The notes under the pieces were generated by a model, which saw only the letters and a list, made by a program, of their open reading frames with translations, did no database searches and was not told the DNA's origin. From an uncultured Granulosicoccaceae bacterium (lineage in GTDB: Bacteria; Pseudomonadota; Gammaproteobacteria; Granulosicoccales; Granulosicoccaceae), in contig CALGKA010000058.1 of NCBI GenBank assembly GCA_937927895.1, positions 1 to 64,000 of the forward strand: a stretch of DNA of 64,000 bases, in the 5' to 3' direction. The position numbers were made by a program, and so were the translations under genes. Positions 33,350 to 42,408 of the stretch are shown here, piece after piece. Position 1 is the first letter of the stretch. Each line of letters opens with the position of its first letter.

Positions 33350-34258
33350 CTAAAGGATAAGCATTTCTAGCAGCGCTTTTTGTGCGTGTAATCGATTCCC
33401 AGCTTCTTGCCAGACCACACTCTGTGCACCGTCTATAACGTCTGCTGTAACTTCCTCACCCCGATGTGCGGGTAGGCAGTGCATAAAGATGGCGTCTTTA
33501 GACGCGATTTTCATAAGATCCTGGTTAACCTGATACGGTGCTAGTAATTTATGCAGCGTGTCGGTATCGCTTTCTTGCCCCATACTGGCCCATACATCAG
33601 TGACAATGACATCTGATCCTTCGCATGCGGCGTTGGCGTCGGTGGTGACCTCAACGTGGTCTGCGCATTTTTGTAAGAATGTATTGTCAGGTTTTAGTTC
33701 ATCCGGGCAGGCAATTTTTAATTTGAAGTCGAGTAACTTTGCTGTGTTGATGTAGGAATTACACATATTGATGTTTCCAGCACCCAACCATGTGACAGTG
33801 GCACCTTTTATGTTGCCGCGAAGCTCAAAGAAAGTTTGCATGTCTGCCAGTAGCTGGCAAGGGTGCAGTAGATCAGACAAACCATTAATAACAGGGATCG
33901 CAGAAACAGCCGCAAACTGTTCAATGGTTGAGTGTTTATGAGTTCTAAGCATAGCGACATCAACCATTTCTGACAGTACACGAGATGTATCTTCAATGGG
34001 TTCGCCACGACCAAGCTGTGAGTCTTTCGGTGATAAATTGATCGCATGACCGCCCAGTTGCACCATACCTGCTTCAAAGGAAGTGCGGGTGCGAGTGGAA
34101 GCCTTTTCAAAAATCATAGCCAGTGTGCGATTGCGTAGCGTGTCTCTTGTTTCACCGCTCTTCCAAGAGGCTTTTATGGCAATGGCATCTTCGATTAGTT
34201 TTACAAATTGTTCGGTTGATAGATCGTCTTCAGTAATAAAGTGGCGTGGTGTGGTCAT
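33350..34258 (-). CDS. argF: Ornithine carbamoyltransferase
   Basis: A 302-residue enzyme that makes citrulline from ornithine and carbamoyl phosphate in arginine synthesis. The carbamoyl-phosphate site STRTRTSF (residues about 53-60) and the ornithine motif HCLPAHRGEEV are intact, as is WLGAGNINMCNS in place of the usual WLGD/GDGNN motif. Length is normal. Its start overlaps the end of argD by four bases (ATGA), so the two are translationally coupled, with argD first. No arginine-repressor box was located with confidence. Confidence 0.97.
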   Translation of the reverse strand: MTTPRHFITEDDLSTEQFVKLIEDAIAIKASWKSGETRDTLRNRTLAMIFEKASTRTRTSFEAGMVQLGGHAINLSPKDSQLGRGEPIEDTSRVLSEMVDVAMLRTHKHSTIEQFAAVSAIPVINGLSDLLHPCQLLADMQTFFELRGNIKGATVTWLGAGNINMCNSYINTAKLLDFKLKIACPDELKPDNTFLQKCADHVEVTTDANAACEGSDVIVTDVWASMGQESDTDTLHKLLAPYQVNQDLMKIASKDAIFMHCLPAHRGEEVTADVIDGAQSVVWQEAGNRLHAQKALLEMLIL

Positions 34259-35457
34259 GAATGGGCTGCCGCAGTAGAAGTTTCACAATGTTCGATGATC
34301 GAGTCTGAAACCCTTCTGGCGATGTCATCAACTTGGTTTTCATTGAGGTTGCAGGGTGGCAGAAGGCGTACAACATTGCCGGCTGTGACGTTAAAGATGA
34401 CTTTGTTTTTTAGTCCCGTGTTAACTAAGCCGCTGCAATCTGTATCAAGTTCAACACCGATCATCATGCCTTGACCACGTATCTCTTTTACTTGTCCACG
34501 GTTGTGTAGAGCCTCAAGCAGTCGGCTCTTGAGTTGTTCACCAGTGGCATGTGCATTGGCAGGTATGTTTTCAGTTTCCATGGTGTCGAGTACAGCCAAT
34601 GCCACCCGACAAGCAAAAGGGTTGCCACCAAAGGTTGATCCGTGGTGACCAGGTTGAATCAGGCCTGCTGCTTGTCCGCGAGTTAAACAAGCGCCAATGG
34701 GAATGCCATTGCCAAGTGCTTTAGCGCTGGTTATTACATCAGGCATGACACCTTGGCCAATGCTTGCATACCAGCTGCCCGTTCTACTGACACCTGTTTG
34801 AATTTCATCGCACATCATTAGCCAGTCATGTTGATCACATAGCTTTCTAATGGCAGTGAGGTAACCTGGGTCTGGAACGACAATGCCACCTTCGCCCTGT
34901 ATAGGTTCGACCAATACAGCCACGATGTTTGGGTTGTCAGCGACTTGCTCTATGGCTTCAATATTGTTGTACGGCAAGTATAAAAACTCGCTGACCAGCG
35001 GGTGGCACCCGGAGTGTACTTTGTCATTGCCTGATGCTGAAAGCGTAGCCATGGTTCGGCCGTGAAAGCTGCCGTTAAATGTAATGACAACGGGTGCCGC
35101 AATTTTTTTCGCTTCTGCGTGAAGGCGTGAAATTTTAATTGCTGCTTCATTGGCTTCGGCGCCTGAGTTGCCAAAGAAAACGGCCTCCATTCCCGTCAGT
35201 TCACAAAGTTTGCTGGCCAGGTTATCTTGATGGGTGATCGAAAATAAATTGGAGGTGTGTAGCAGTGTTTTTGCTTGTTCGTTGATCGCGTGAGTCACTG
35301 ATGGGTGGCTATGCCCCAGGGCGCAGACGGCGATTCCGCCCAGTGCATCGATATACTCGCTGCCTTCGTCATCCCATAATTTTAAGCCTTCGCCGCGGTC
35401 AAAAGACACTGGTAATCGTGCGTAAGCATTAATAAGTGATGATGGTTTAGTAGACAT
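34255..35457 (-). CDS. argD: Acetylornithine aminotransferase
   Basis: A 400-residue PLP-dependent class III aminotransferase that converts N-acetylglutamate semialdehyde to N-acetylornithine; homologues also serve lysine synthesis. Seen: FFGNSGAEANEAAIKISR, TFNGSFHGRTMATLSASG, DEIQTGVSRTG, the PLP lysine in ITSAKALGNGIPIGA, and HGSTFGGNPFACRVA. It comes before argF and overlaps it, which supports an arginine role over an ornithine catabolic one. The gene stands downstream of a 316-bp noncoding interval that separates it from the divergent grxD. Confidence 0.95.
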   Translation of the reverse strand: MSTKPSSLINAYARLPVSFDRGEGLKLWDDEGSEYIDALGGIAVCALGHSHPSVTHAINEQAKTLLHTSNLFSITHQDNLASKLCELTGMEAVFFGNSGAEANEAAIKISRLHAEAKKIAAPVVITFNGSFHGRTMATLSASGNDKVHSGCHPLVSEFLYLPYNNIEAIEQVADNPNIVAVLVEPIQGEGGIVVPDPGYLTAIRKLCDQHDWLMMCDEIQTGVSRTGSWYASIGQGVMPDVITSAKALGNGIPIGACLTRGQAAGLIQPGHHGSTFGGNPFACRVALAVLDTMETENIPANAHATGEQLKSRLLEALHNRGQVKEIRGQGMMIGVELDTDCSGLVNTGLKNKVIFNVTAGNVVRLLPPCNLNENQVDDIARRVSDSIIEHCETSTAAAHS

Positions 35458-35773
35458 CGTGGTCCTTAAATAGTGAAAGGTGTGCGCTTAAGGTTGTTGC
35501 CAATCCTTAGCACTTGGCAGATTTTTACGATATTGATTGATGGCGAGGTTAAAAGCCCAATGGTCTAGCCTATGAAAGTGTGAGGTATAAATCAAACCTG
35601 TTTACCGCCATGGTTGACTATCTGGGGCGTGTAGCGTGAACTTATGCTCAGTGAGCCTTGAAACCGTTGAAGAGTTACCCCATACATATGCGATAATATA
35701 ACCATAGGAGCTAGTGGGTGGGTATGCCCGCTGGCCAATTTGACTTTAACTATGACCTGAGAGAACAGTCGCA
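35458..35773. other. Divergent regulatory interval between argD and grxD
   Basis: A 316-bp interval with no credible gene. It should hold the promoters of the leftward argD-argF operon and of grxD. A GC-rich segment near 35712-35740 (GGGTGGGTATGCCCG) could form a small hairpin before grxD. I could not identify an ARG-box pair. Confidence 0.4.
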
Positions 35774-36088
35774 ATGGACGTTAACGAGCGAATCAAAAGC
35801 CACATCGAATCTAATCCCGTTGTACTTTTTATGAAAGGCACACCGCAAATGCCCATGTGCGGATTTTCAAGCCGTACATCAGAGGCACTTAAGCAAATCG
35901 GGCGTGAGTTTGCGTTTGTGAATGTTATCCAGGATTCTGAGATTCGGGAATCGCTACCAGCGTATTCAGATTGGCCTACTTTTCCACAGCTTTACATTAA
36001 TGGCGAGCTAGTCGGTGGCTGCGATATTGTTATGGAATTGAATGAGTCTGGTGAACTTAGTCGCATGATTGAGACCGCAGCAGCTTAA
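35774..36088 (+). CDS. grxD: Monothiol glutaredoxin, CGFS type
   Basis: A 104-residue glutaredoxin of the Grx4/GrxD type. It has the active-site CGFS (residues 29-32, in MKGTPQMPMCGFSSRT), and the glutathione/[2Fe-2S]-binding pieces WPTFPQLYINGELVGGCDIV. Such proteins carry [2Fe-2S] clusters with glutathione and work with BolA-family proteins in iron-sulphur cluster traffic. An IbaG/BolA-like partner is encoded at 9966-10217. Length and motif are standard. A hairpin terminator and then the hairpin repeat cluster follow. Confidence 0.96.
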   Translation: MDVNERIKSHIESNPVVLFMKGTPQMPMCGFSSRTSEALKQIGREFAFVNVIQDSEIRESLPAYSDWPTFPQLYINGELVGGCDIVMELNESGELSRMIETAAA

Positions 36089-36129
36089 GGCTTTTTTTGA
36101 GTGGGCGCTCAGCAGCCTTAGCCGGGCGC

Positions 36130-36151
36130 GCTCTGAATCACCATTCAGAGC
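36130..36151 (+). terminator. Hairpin terminator after grxD
   Basis: A perfect 9-bp stem (GCTCTGAAT, loop CACC, ATTCAGAGC) beginning 41 bp after the grxD stop, followed by TCTTGT. The T tract is short, so termination may be moderate. Confidence 0.6.
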
Positions 36152-36160
36152 TCTTGTAAC

Positions 36161-36453
36161 TGCTCGTCAGGAAGCCCGCCAGCGTAAGCGAGGGACTATA
36201 TGCCGCAATGCACGTCTGGCCTGTGAGTCTGATAAAGAAAAGTAACGTTCGAATCGCATAGCGATTTGCTTTTCACATACCTCTCGTCAAGGAAACCCAC
36301 AAGCATAAGCGTGGGACGTCTTGCCGTGATGTTTTTCTAGTCTCTGCTCGTCAGGAAGCCCGCCAGCGTAAGCGAGGGACTATATGCCGCGATGCAGGTC
36401 GGGCCTGTGAGTCTGATAAAGAAAAGTAACGTTCGAATCGCATAGCGTTTTGC
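36161..36453. repeat. Hairpin repeat cluster with a near-identical 109-bp direct duplication
   Basis: Units 36161-36269 and 36345-36453 are the same 109 bases with about five differences, each starting TGCTCGTCAGGAAGCCCGCC and ending near CGAATCGCATAGCG. Each begins with a CCCGC-N10-GAGGG hairpin. Between them (36282-36331) lies the other subtype, CCCAC-N10-GTGGG. The near identity of the two long units suggests recent duplication or ongoing conversion. No open frame spans them. Related units are at 11880-12021. Confidence 0.85.
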
Positions 36454-36690
36454 AGAGCGCTAAGTTATTTCAGATAGGTTTTGAAAAGAAAAACTTAGCT
36501 ATGCCTGTTGTTTTGCATGACTCAAAGTTACTCATACAAAAACAATATAGAAAAGATTTCGGCTTGGTAGTGCAGAGATTGCGTTGCTTGATTTACACCT
36601 GGCAGATAAGTTGTTTGTGAACTCTGATTTCACAAAGTACTCACGTTAATGAGCTGGACTGGGCTAGAGCATCTAGAACACTTAATCAAA

Positions 36691-37401
36691 CTAAGACCGA
36701 TTCAGTTCTTCCCAGCTGTTTATCACTTTACAAAATAACTTAGCCGTCATTTCTGTGTCGTAGACGGCAGAGTGGGCGTCAGCGGTGCTCCAGCCGAGGT
36801 CTGCGGTTTGGGCCGCGCGGGCTAGAACTGTTTGGCCGTAGGCTAAACCACACAGGGTAACCGTGTCGAAGTTACTGAAGGGGTGGAACGGATTGCGTTT
36901 GATTCCGTTGCGCTCCACACAGGCGTTTATAAAACTTAGGTCGAAGAATGCATTGTGGCCAACAAGAATAGCGCGGGTGCAGCCGGCGGCTTTCACGGCT
37001 TGTCTTATGGGTGTAAAAATATGGCCTAGTGCATCGGTTTCTTTGCGTGCTGCGCGTAATGGATGGTAGGGGTCTATGCCGTTGACTTCCATTGATTTTG
37101 GATCCATGTTGGCGCCTTCAAATGGCACAACATGAGTGCTAACAACGGGTTCGGGTTGTAGGTTTCCGTGTTCATCTTGAGAGATAATCACAGCGGCAAC
37201 TTCTAGTAGGGCATCGGTCTGGCAGTTGAAGCCGCCGGTTTCGACATCCACCACTACTGGCAGAAAACCTCTGAACCTTGTATTAAGGGGTGTTTTTCCG
37301 CCCGCAACATAAGGGATTTTTTCGAGGGGCGTATTGCTTGGACTGCCGTCACTAGTGCTATCACTTGTGCCATTGGTTGCCGTGTCGTGTATGTCAGTCA
37401 T
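36691..37401 (-). CDS. rnt: Ribonuclease T
   Basis: A 236-residue DEDDh exonuclease that trims the 3' ends of tRNA and other stable RNAs. The DEDDh pattern is visible: the first D and E in [23 protein letters not shown], the third acidic residue with [10 protein letters not shown], and the final His/Asp in [19 protein letters not shown]. The stretch [16 protein letters not shown] is characteristic of RNase T rather than the DNA polymerase III epsilon subunit. The 45-residue N-terminal leader before it is Ser/Thr-rich and poorly conserved, so the start may lie further in. Confidence 0.93.
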   Translation of the reverse strand: MTDIHDTATNGTSDSTSDGSPSNTPLEKIPYVAGGKTPLNTRFRGFLPVVVDVETGGFNCQTDALLEVAAVIISQDEHGNLQPEPVVSTHVVPFEGANMDPKSMEVNGIDPYHPLRAARKETDALGHIFTPIRQAVKAAGCTRAILVGHNAFFDLSFINACVERNGIKRNPFHPFSNFDTVTLCGLAYGQTVLARAAQTADLGWSTADAHSAVYDTEMTAKLFCKVINSWEELNRS

Positions 37402-37625
37402 TCAAAAATACAAATTTATATGTGCGTGTGAACAAGCAGAGGCATAATGGTAACACCGTTGCTGCTTTGTATTGGCCTCAATTGCCGTTGCTGTGCAAAG
37501 CTTGAGCCTTGGCATGTTAACAGTTCTGTTGATTTGCTTGTACGCATCGTTTTCTTGTGCCGCCATAGCGGCTACTTTTTTAAGAGTTGGTTCAATGCAT
37601 AGGTCGTTATTCCTGGGGTTAACAA

Positions 37626-38243
37626 ATGCATAGCATTTGGCAAACGCTGGCGATGTTCTTTAACATCGCGGTTTTTAAAAATCGTCCGCAAGATTTGTCA
37701 GCATCTATCCAAGTGCTTTATGTGGCGGTTGGTTTAGCATTGTTGCTTAGTGTGCTTCGATTCTCCATGGTGCCGGCCGAGTCTATTTCAATTTTACGTG
37801 TGCTGCTTGAGGTGCTGGTTCCGGGTGTGGTGTTATATTTTTTGCTCTACTATTTCAAGCACACAAACCGGTTTGCTCAAACGTTTGCGGCCATTTGTGG
37901 CAGTGGTTCGATTATTTATGCGTTAGCACTGCCGTTCCTGCCTGCGTTCTATGCCGCGGCAGCGGCGCGAGCGCCGGATCTTTCAGTTTATGCGATTATA
38001 CTGCTTGATCTATGGTCTATAGCTGTGGTTGCATTCATATTAAGGCATGCGCTTGAAGTGGGATTGGCCACCAGTGTTACGTTGGCAATCGCATTGGGTT
38101 TAACGTCTTATATCGTGGTAGATACTGCAGCGCCTTTGAAAGCGGTTCAGCCTGTTGATCAACCATTGTCTTTTCAGTCACTGCCATTCCCTGCAACGTC
38201 TGTTGCCTCTGTGTCTACCAATAGTAGGTTGGTAAGACTGTAA
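37626..38243 (+). CDS. Polytopic membrane protein of unknown function
   Basis: A 205-residue protein with about five hydrophobic segments (roughly 30-50, 58-80, 88-115, 120-140, 148-165). It resembles YIP1-type small membrane proteins only in topology; no family is recognised. It ends on the base where mpl begins (stop TAA, start ATG share the A at 38243), so it is translationally coupled to the peptidoglycan-recycling ligase. That location suggests a cell-envelope role, as inference only. Confidence 0.7.
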   Translation: MHSIWQTLAMFFNIAVFKNRPQDLSASIQVLYVAVGLALLLSVLRFSMVPAESISILRVLLEVLVPGVVLYFLLYYFKHTNRFAQTFAAICGSGSIIYALALPFLPAFYAAAAARAPDLSVYAIILLDLWSIAVVAFILRHALEVGLATSVTLAIALGLTSYIVVDTAAPLKAVQPVDQPLSFQSLPFPATSVASVSTNSRLVRL

Positions 38244-39592
38244 TGCATATTCATATATGCGGTATTTGCGGTACGTTTATGGGAGGGGTGGCACTGCTTG
38301 CTCGCTCTGCCGGGCATGAAGTTAGTGGCTCTGATCAAAATGTATATCCTCCTATGGATGCCCAGTTGCGCGACGCTGGCATTGAATTAATGGAAGGTTA
38401 TAGTGCTGATAACGTAAGCAAAGTTCCAGACGTCGCAATCATTGGCAATGCACTCTCCAGAGGCAATCCAGAAGTTGAACATATCCTGTCAACGGGTATC
38501 CGATATACCTCTGGTGCGCAGTGGTTATGCGATGAATTTTTGCACGACAAATGGGTATTGGCGGTGGCCGGGACCCATGGCAAAACGACCACTTCAAGTA
38601 TGCTTGCATGGATCCTCCAATATGCGGGTCTTGAGCCGGGGTTTTTAATTGGCGGAGTGCCGAATAACTTTGAGCTTTCAGCGCGCCCCGGGGAGACACC
38701 TTTTTTTGTCGTTGAAGCAGATGAATACGACACCGCTTTTTTTGATAAGCGTTCTAAGTTCGTACACTACCGCCCTCGCACTGTAGTGCTAAACAACTTA
38801 GAGTTTGATCACGCAGATATCTTTGAAGATTTAGCTGCCATAAAAAAGCAGTTTCATCATTTTGTCAGAACCGTGCCCGGCGCAGGTTTAATTGTCGTCA
38901 ACGCTGAAGATCAAAACCTACAAGAAGTACTGGATGCTGGCTGTTGGTCTGAACGCGAGACCTTTGCAGCGGCACCGGGGGCGAACTGGCACTTTATTGA
39001 AGCAACTTCTGACCAGCCTGCGCAGGTCATAAGCCCCGTGGGTGAATCGTATATCCTGCCGGCAACGCTTATTGGTGCGCACAACCTTTCTAACGCAACT
39101 GCCGCTATTGCCGCAGCCCGGCACGCCGGTGTGCCTGTAGAGCATTGCGTGGCGGCACTGGCTGAATTTACCGGGGTGAAGCGTCGGCTGGAATTGCTCG
39201 ATACGGTTGCAGGCGTTCAGGTCTTTGATGACTTTGCCCACCATCCGACTGAAATTGCTGCCACTCTGGCAGCACTTAGGCCCCAGGTTTCGGGGCGTTT
39301 AATTGCACTGTTGGATTTCAGGTCCAACAGTATGGTGAATGGCACGCATATTGATGCAATCGCAGCCGCGTTGGCAGATGCTGATATATCGTTGCTCTAC
39401 AATCGCCACCCCGAGCTTGATTTGAGTGATGTGGTGGCGGCAGTTTCAGGTGAGGAATACGGCAATATTAACGGCATTATCCAGCACTTGAGCGGCATGC
39501 TGGCAGCCGGTGATACGGTAGTTTGTATGTCAAATGGGTCATTTGAGGCTGTACATGGCCAAATATTGACTATGCTTAAGGACAGAAAGTAA
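38243..39592 (+). CDS. mpl: UDP-N-acetylmuramate:L-alanyl-gamma-D-glutamyl-meso-DAP ligase
   Basis: A 449-residue Mur-ligase enzyme that re-attaches the recycled tripeptide to UDP-MurNAc during peptidoglycan recycling. It opens with the Mpl signature HIHICGICGTFMGGVALLARSAGHEVSGSD, has the ATP loop AGTHGKTTTSSMLAW, the conserved EADEYDTAFFDKRSKF and the Mur-ligase HNLSNATAAIAAARH, with VFDDFAHHPTEIAATL near the C-terminus. Length and motifs are typical of Mpl and not MurC. It is coupled to the membrane protein gene just upstream. Confidence 0.96.
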   Translation: MHIHICGICGTFMGGVALLARSAGHEVSGSDQNVYPPMDAQLRDAGIELMEGYSADNVSKVPDVAIIGNALSRGNPEVEHILSTGIRYTSGAQWLCDEFLHDKWVLAVAGTHGKTTTSSMLAWILQYAGLEPGFLIGGVPNNFELSARPGETPFFVVEADEYDTAFFDKRSKFVHYRPRTVVLNNLEFDHADIFEDLAAIKKQFHHFVRTVPGAGLIVVNAEDQNLQEVLDAGCWSERETFAAAPGANWHFIEATSDQPAQVISPVGESYILPATLIGAHNLSNATAAIAAARHAGVPVEHCVAALAEFTGVKRRLELLDTVAGVQVFDDFAHHPTEIAATLAALRPQVSGRLIALLDFRSNSMVNGTHIDAIAAALADADISLLYNRHPELDLSDVVAAVSGEEYGNINGIIQHLSGMLAAGDTVVCMSNGSFEAVHGQILTMLKDRK

Positions 39593-39708
39593 GTAAAAAG
39601 ACGGCTAAATACCCTTTCGGCATGCAATTTGGCTTAAGTGTAAAGCTACTTTTGGACCGATAGGCAGGGCTGATCTCTTGCTAGATAAGAACAAAACGAA
39701 GAATTGAA

Positions 39709-41052
39709 ATGGCTCAAAATAATAACCCGGCAGTACAGAATATGGCGACGCAAGTCGAATTCGACGTACCTGCAAAGGTAGGTAAGTATCAACTGCTGGA
39801 AAAAATTGGCAGTGGTACGTGTGGTGTAGTTTATCGCGCTTACGATGCGATTCTGTCGCGCGACGTAGCGATCAAAATCTCGCAAGTCGGCATGCTTGAT
39901 CAGCATACGGGTAAGATGCCTGGTGCTCAAAAAGCGTTTATCACTGAGACGTTGTCGGCCGGTCGATTGGCGCACCCCAACATTGTGTCGGTGTATGACG
40001 CAGGCGTTGATGGCCCACTTAACTACCTGGTGATGGAATATGTTGAGGGTGTACCTCTTAAGCAATATGGCCGTGGTCAAACTCAGCTGAGCCCGCACCG
40101 TGTGGTGAGTGTCATAGCTGAGGTCTGTAAAGCAATAGATTACTCACACAAGAAAGGTATCGTTCATCGTGATATCAAGCCTGCGAATATTATGATTGCT
40201 AATGATGGCGCAGTGAAGCTGCTCGATTTTGGAATCGCTATTAGTACCACCGCTGATGAAGCGGCTGGCACTGGTCGCCCTGCATTGGGCACACCTAATT
40301 ATGTGTCGCCGGAGCAAGTTAAAGGTGCTGAGCTTGGACCGCGCAGTGACATTTATTCTTTAGGTACAGTATTGTTTGAAATGCTCACGGGTCAGCAAGT
40401 TTTCAAAGCACGTGAGGTTAAAGAATTATTTAAAGCCATCTTAAGTGAGCCAGCGCCACTGCTGACATCAGTTCGTTCAGATCTGCCTGCAGAGCTTGAG
40501 CAAGTGATTGTTCGTTGCTTGGCTAAAAACCCGAGTAAACGTTATGCCAGTGGTGCTGAAATGGCGATGGCGCTTGAAGATGTAATTGATAAGATGGCTC
40601 CACCTGACATGGTCTCATCAGAAATGGCAAGCTGGGTACCGGTAATGTCTGAGCTTAAATTCTTTTCTAAGTTCAGTGAACGTAAGGTAGCGTGCTTTGC
40701 ATCAGTTAGTACTATCGTACGTTTTAGTTCAGGTACCACAGCGCTAGGTAAAGATACGATTGATAATCATATCTATGTCATTTTAGAAGGCGTTGCAAGC
40801 CTTGCGGGACACAATGGTCTAAGTGCGGTGCTTGGCCCGGGTGATTGCTTTGGGGAATCTGGCTTTCTACGCGGTGACAAAAACGAAAGCGATGTTGATG
40901 TTATGACAGACATTGTCGCGCTTAAAGTTAAATCTTCCGATGTTCAGGCCATGCCTGAGGCAGATCAGCTAGCGCATTATCAAATGATTGCTAACAGTAT
41001 CTCGCAGCGTCCAAGTAAAACTGAAGACTTATTATTGGATCTTGCTCTGTAA
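39709..41052 (+). CDS. Ser/Thr protein kinase with C-terminal cNMP-binding-like domain
   Basis: A 447-residue soluble eukaryotic-type kinase. Kinase domain about 26-290: glycine loop GSGTCG (34-39), Lys56 in VAIK, HRDIKPAN (153-160), DFG (173-175) and a PEQ in place of APE (201-203). A second domain (about 318-415) has the cyclic-nucleotide fold: SGTTALGKDTIDNHIYVILEGVASLAG, VLGPGDCFGESGFLRGD. The arginine that normally holds the cyclic phosphate (in the RSA motif) appears replaced by ESD, so it may respond to a different ligand or be structural. There is no membrane segment. A strong terminator follows. Confidence 0.88.
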   Translation: MAQNNNPAVQNMATQVEFDVPAKVGKYQLLEKIGSGTCGVVYRAYDAILSRDVAIKISQVGMLDQHTGKMPGAQKAFITETLSAGRLAHPNIVSVYDAGVDGPLNYLVMEYVEGVPLKQYGRGQTQLSPHRVVSVIAEVCKAIDYSHKKGIVHRDIKPANIMIANDGAVKLLDFGIAISTTADEAAGTGRPALGTPNYVSPEQVKGAELGPRSDIYSLGTVLFEMLTGQQVFKAREVKELFKAILSEPAPLLTSVRSDLPAELEQVIVRCLAKNPSKRYASGAEMAMALEDVIDKMAPPDMVSSEMASWVPVMSELKFFSKFSERKVACFASVSTIVRFSSGTTALGKDTIDNHIYVILEGVASLAGHNGLSAVLGPGDCFGESGFLRGDKNESDVDVMTDIVALKVKSSDVQAMPEADQLAHYQMIANSISQRPSKTEDLLLDLAL

Positions 41053-41073
41053 TTTTTACTTTGCAGTCGGCAT

Positions 41074-41108
41074 AAAAAAAGACCGCGCATTGCGCGGTCT
41101 TTTTTTTT
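41074..41108. terminator. Bidirectional terminator between kinase gene and galE
   Basis: A perfect GC-rich stem GACCGCGC/GCGCGGTC with loop ATT, extended by A/T pairs and flanked by a run of A on the left and a run of at least nine T on the right. It lies 21 bp after the kinase stop and 20 bp beyond the galE stop, so it serves both converging genes. Confidence 0.95.
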
Positions 41109-41128
41109 GGTGTTTAAAACCTGAAGTA

Positions 41129-42124
41129 TTAGGCAGCTTTTTGTTTCGCCAGTAGATGCTTTTCCCAGTCGATAGCGGTACGAACAATAACTTCTAAATC
41201 GTCGTACTTTGGTGTCCAGTCAAGGGTTTTGTGGATTTTATCAACATTGGCAATAAGCTCTGGCGGATCACCTGCGCGGCGCGGGTGTTCAACGATATTA
41301 ATAGATTCACCGTTAACCTTCTGCACAGTATCCAGTACGTCTCTAACGCTATAGCCGTGGCCATAACCGCAGTTTAGTCGAGTTGATTCACCGCCTTTGC
41401 GTAAGTAATCAAGCGCGTGAATATGTGCTGAGGCAAGATCAACCACGTGGATGTAGTCGCGTACGCCTGTGCCGTCAGCAGTTGGGAAGTCAGTGCCGTA
41501 AACATAAATTTCCGGACGCTTACCAACAGCAACTTCAGCCGCTACTTTAATCAACAAGGTGGCGCCAACGGTTGATTGTCCAATTTGGCCATCCGGATCA
41601 CAACCTGCAACATTGAAGTAACGCAAGATCACATGCTTCATGTCTGTTGCTTTGCTTAAGTCTTCAATCATGTATTCGGACATAAGCTTCGACATGCCAT
41701 ACGGGTTTATAGGTGCTGTCGGTGATTTTTCACTACACGGCGTGCCGTCGCCTTCGCCGTAAGTCGCAGCAGTAGATGAAAAGATAAAGTTCTCTACCTT
41801 ATTGTTTTGGCAGCATTCCAACAAGTTGCGCGTGCTGGCAGTATTGTTGTTGTAGTACTTAAGCGGATTTTCAACTGATTCGGGAACAATAGTATGCGCT
41901 GCAAAGTGCATGACGGTGCCAACGTTATGTTCGGTCATTATGCGATCGACCAATTCCATATCGCCAGTTTTACCTACTACTAATTCACCAAACAGGATGC
42001 TGTCTTCGAAACCGGTTGAGAGGTCGTCGAGGACAACAATTTTTTCGCCCTGTTGCCCGAGTTGTTTGACCGTATGGCTACCGATATAGCCAGCACCACC
42101 TGTCACTAGTATTGATTTAGACAT
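41129..42124 (-). CDS. galE: UDP-glucose 4-epimerase
   Basis: A 331-residue short-chain dehydrogenase that interconverts UDP-glucose and UDP-galactose. Motifs: NAD site VTGGAGYIGSHTV, FSSTAATYGEG (active serine), YGMSKLMSEYMIED (YxxxK), RYFNVAGCDPDG, GVRDYIHVVDLASAHI. Length and motif spacing are standard for GalE. It supplies UDP-galactose for surface polysaccharides. It stands alone, divergent from the broken thiopurine methyltransferase gene 284 bp away. Confidence 0.96.
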   Translation of the reverse strand: MSKSILVTGGAGYIGSHTVKQLGQQGEKIVVLDDLSTGFEDSILFGELVVGKTGDMELVDRIMTEHNVGTVMHFAAHTIVPESVENPLKYYNNNTASTRNLLECCQNNKVENFIFSSTAATYGEGDGTPCSEKSPTAPINPYGMSKLMSEYMIEDLSKATDMKHVILRYFNVAGCDPDGQIGQSTVGATLLIKVAAEVAVGKRPEIYVYGTDFPTADGTGVRDYIHVVDLASAHIHALDYLRKGGESTRLNCGYGHGYSVRDVLDTVQKVNGESINIVEHPRRAGDPPELIANVDKIHKTLDWTPKYDDLEVIVRTAIDWEKHLLAKQKAA

Positions 42125-42408
42125 TCACTTCGCCTCGCTGTGCGTTTCATCGCACCTATTTTAAATTAAAATTCGTGCATTTCAGCCGCACAAGCTTAAA
42201 AACGTTAAAGGGCAATATACCTTTGTGTTGCTCACCAATCTGGTAAATTTCAATAAAAGATAATATGAGCTGCTATCCCCTGCAACAGACATTCCGTGTG
42301 TTGCGTTCCGCGAATCGCGGTTGCTGCTGCTTAACTAGTACTTTTTATTTAGAAGTCAGCAACCACTTGCGGATGAGCAAGGGTATCGGCTAAAAAAAGG
42401 TTTTCTTT

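Larger units (their letters stand above)
36089..36690. other. Noncoding interval with repeat cluster
   Basis: About 600 bp without a credible gene. The first part has a grxD terminator hairpin (36130-36151) and the hairpin repeat cluster (36161-36453). The rest, up to the RNase T stop at 36691, is AT-rich with no feature I can name. Confidence 0.6.

Noticed and set aside
36161-36453. Possible CRISPR array
   Set aside because: The repeats are long (109 bp), only two are near-identical, spacing is irregular, and there are no cas genes in the window.
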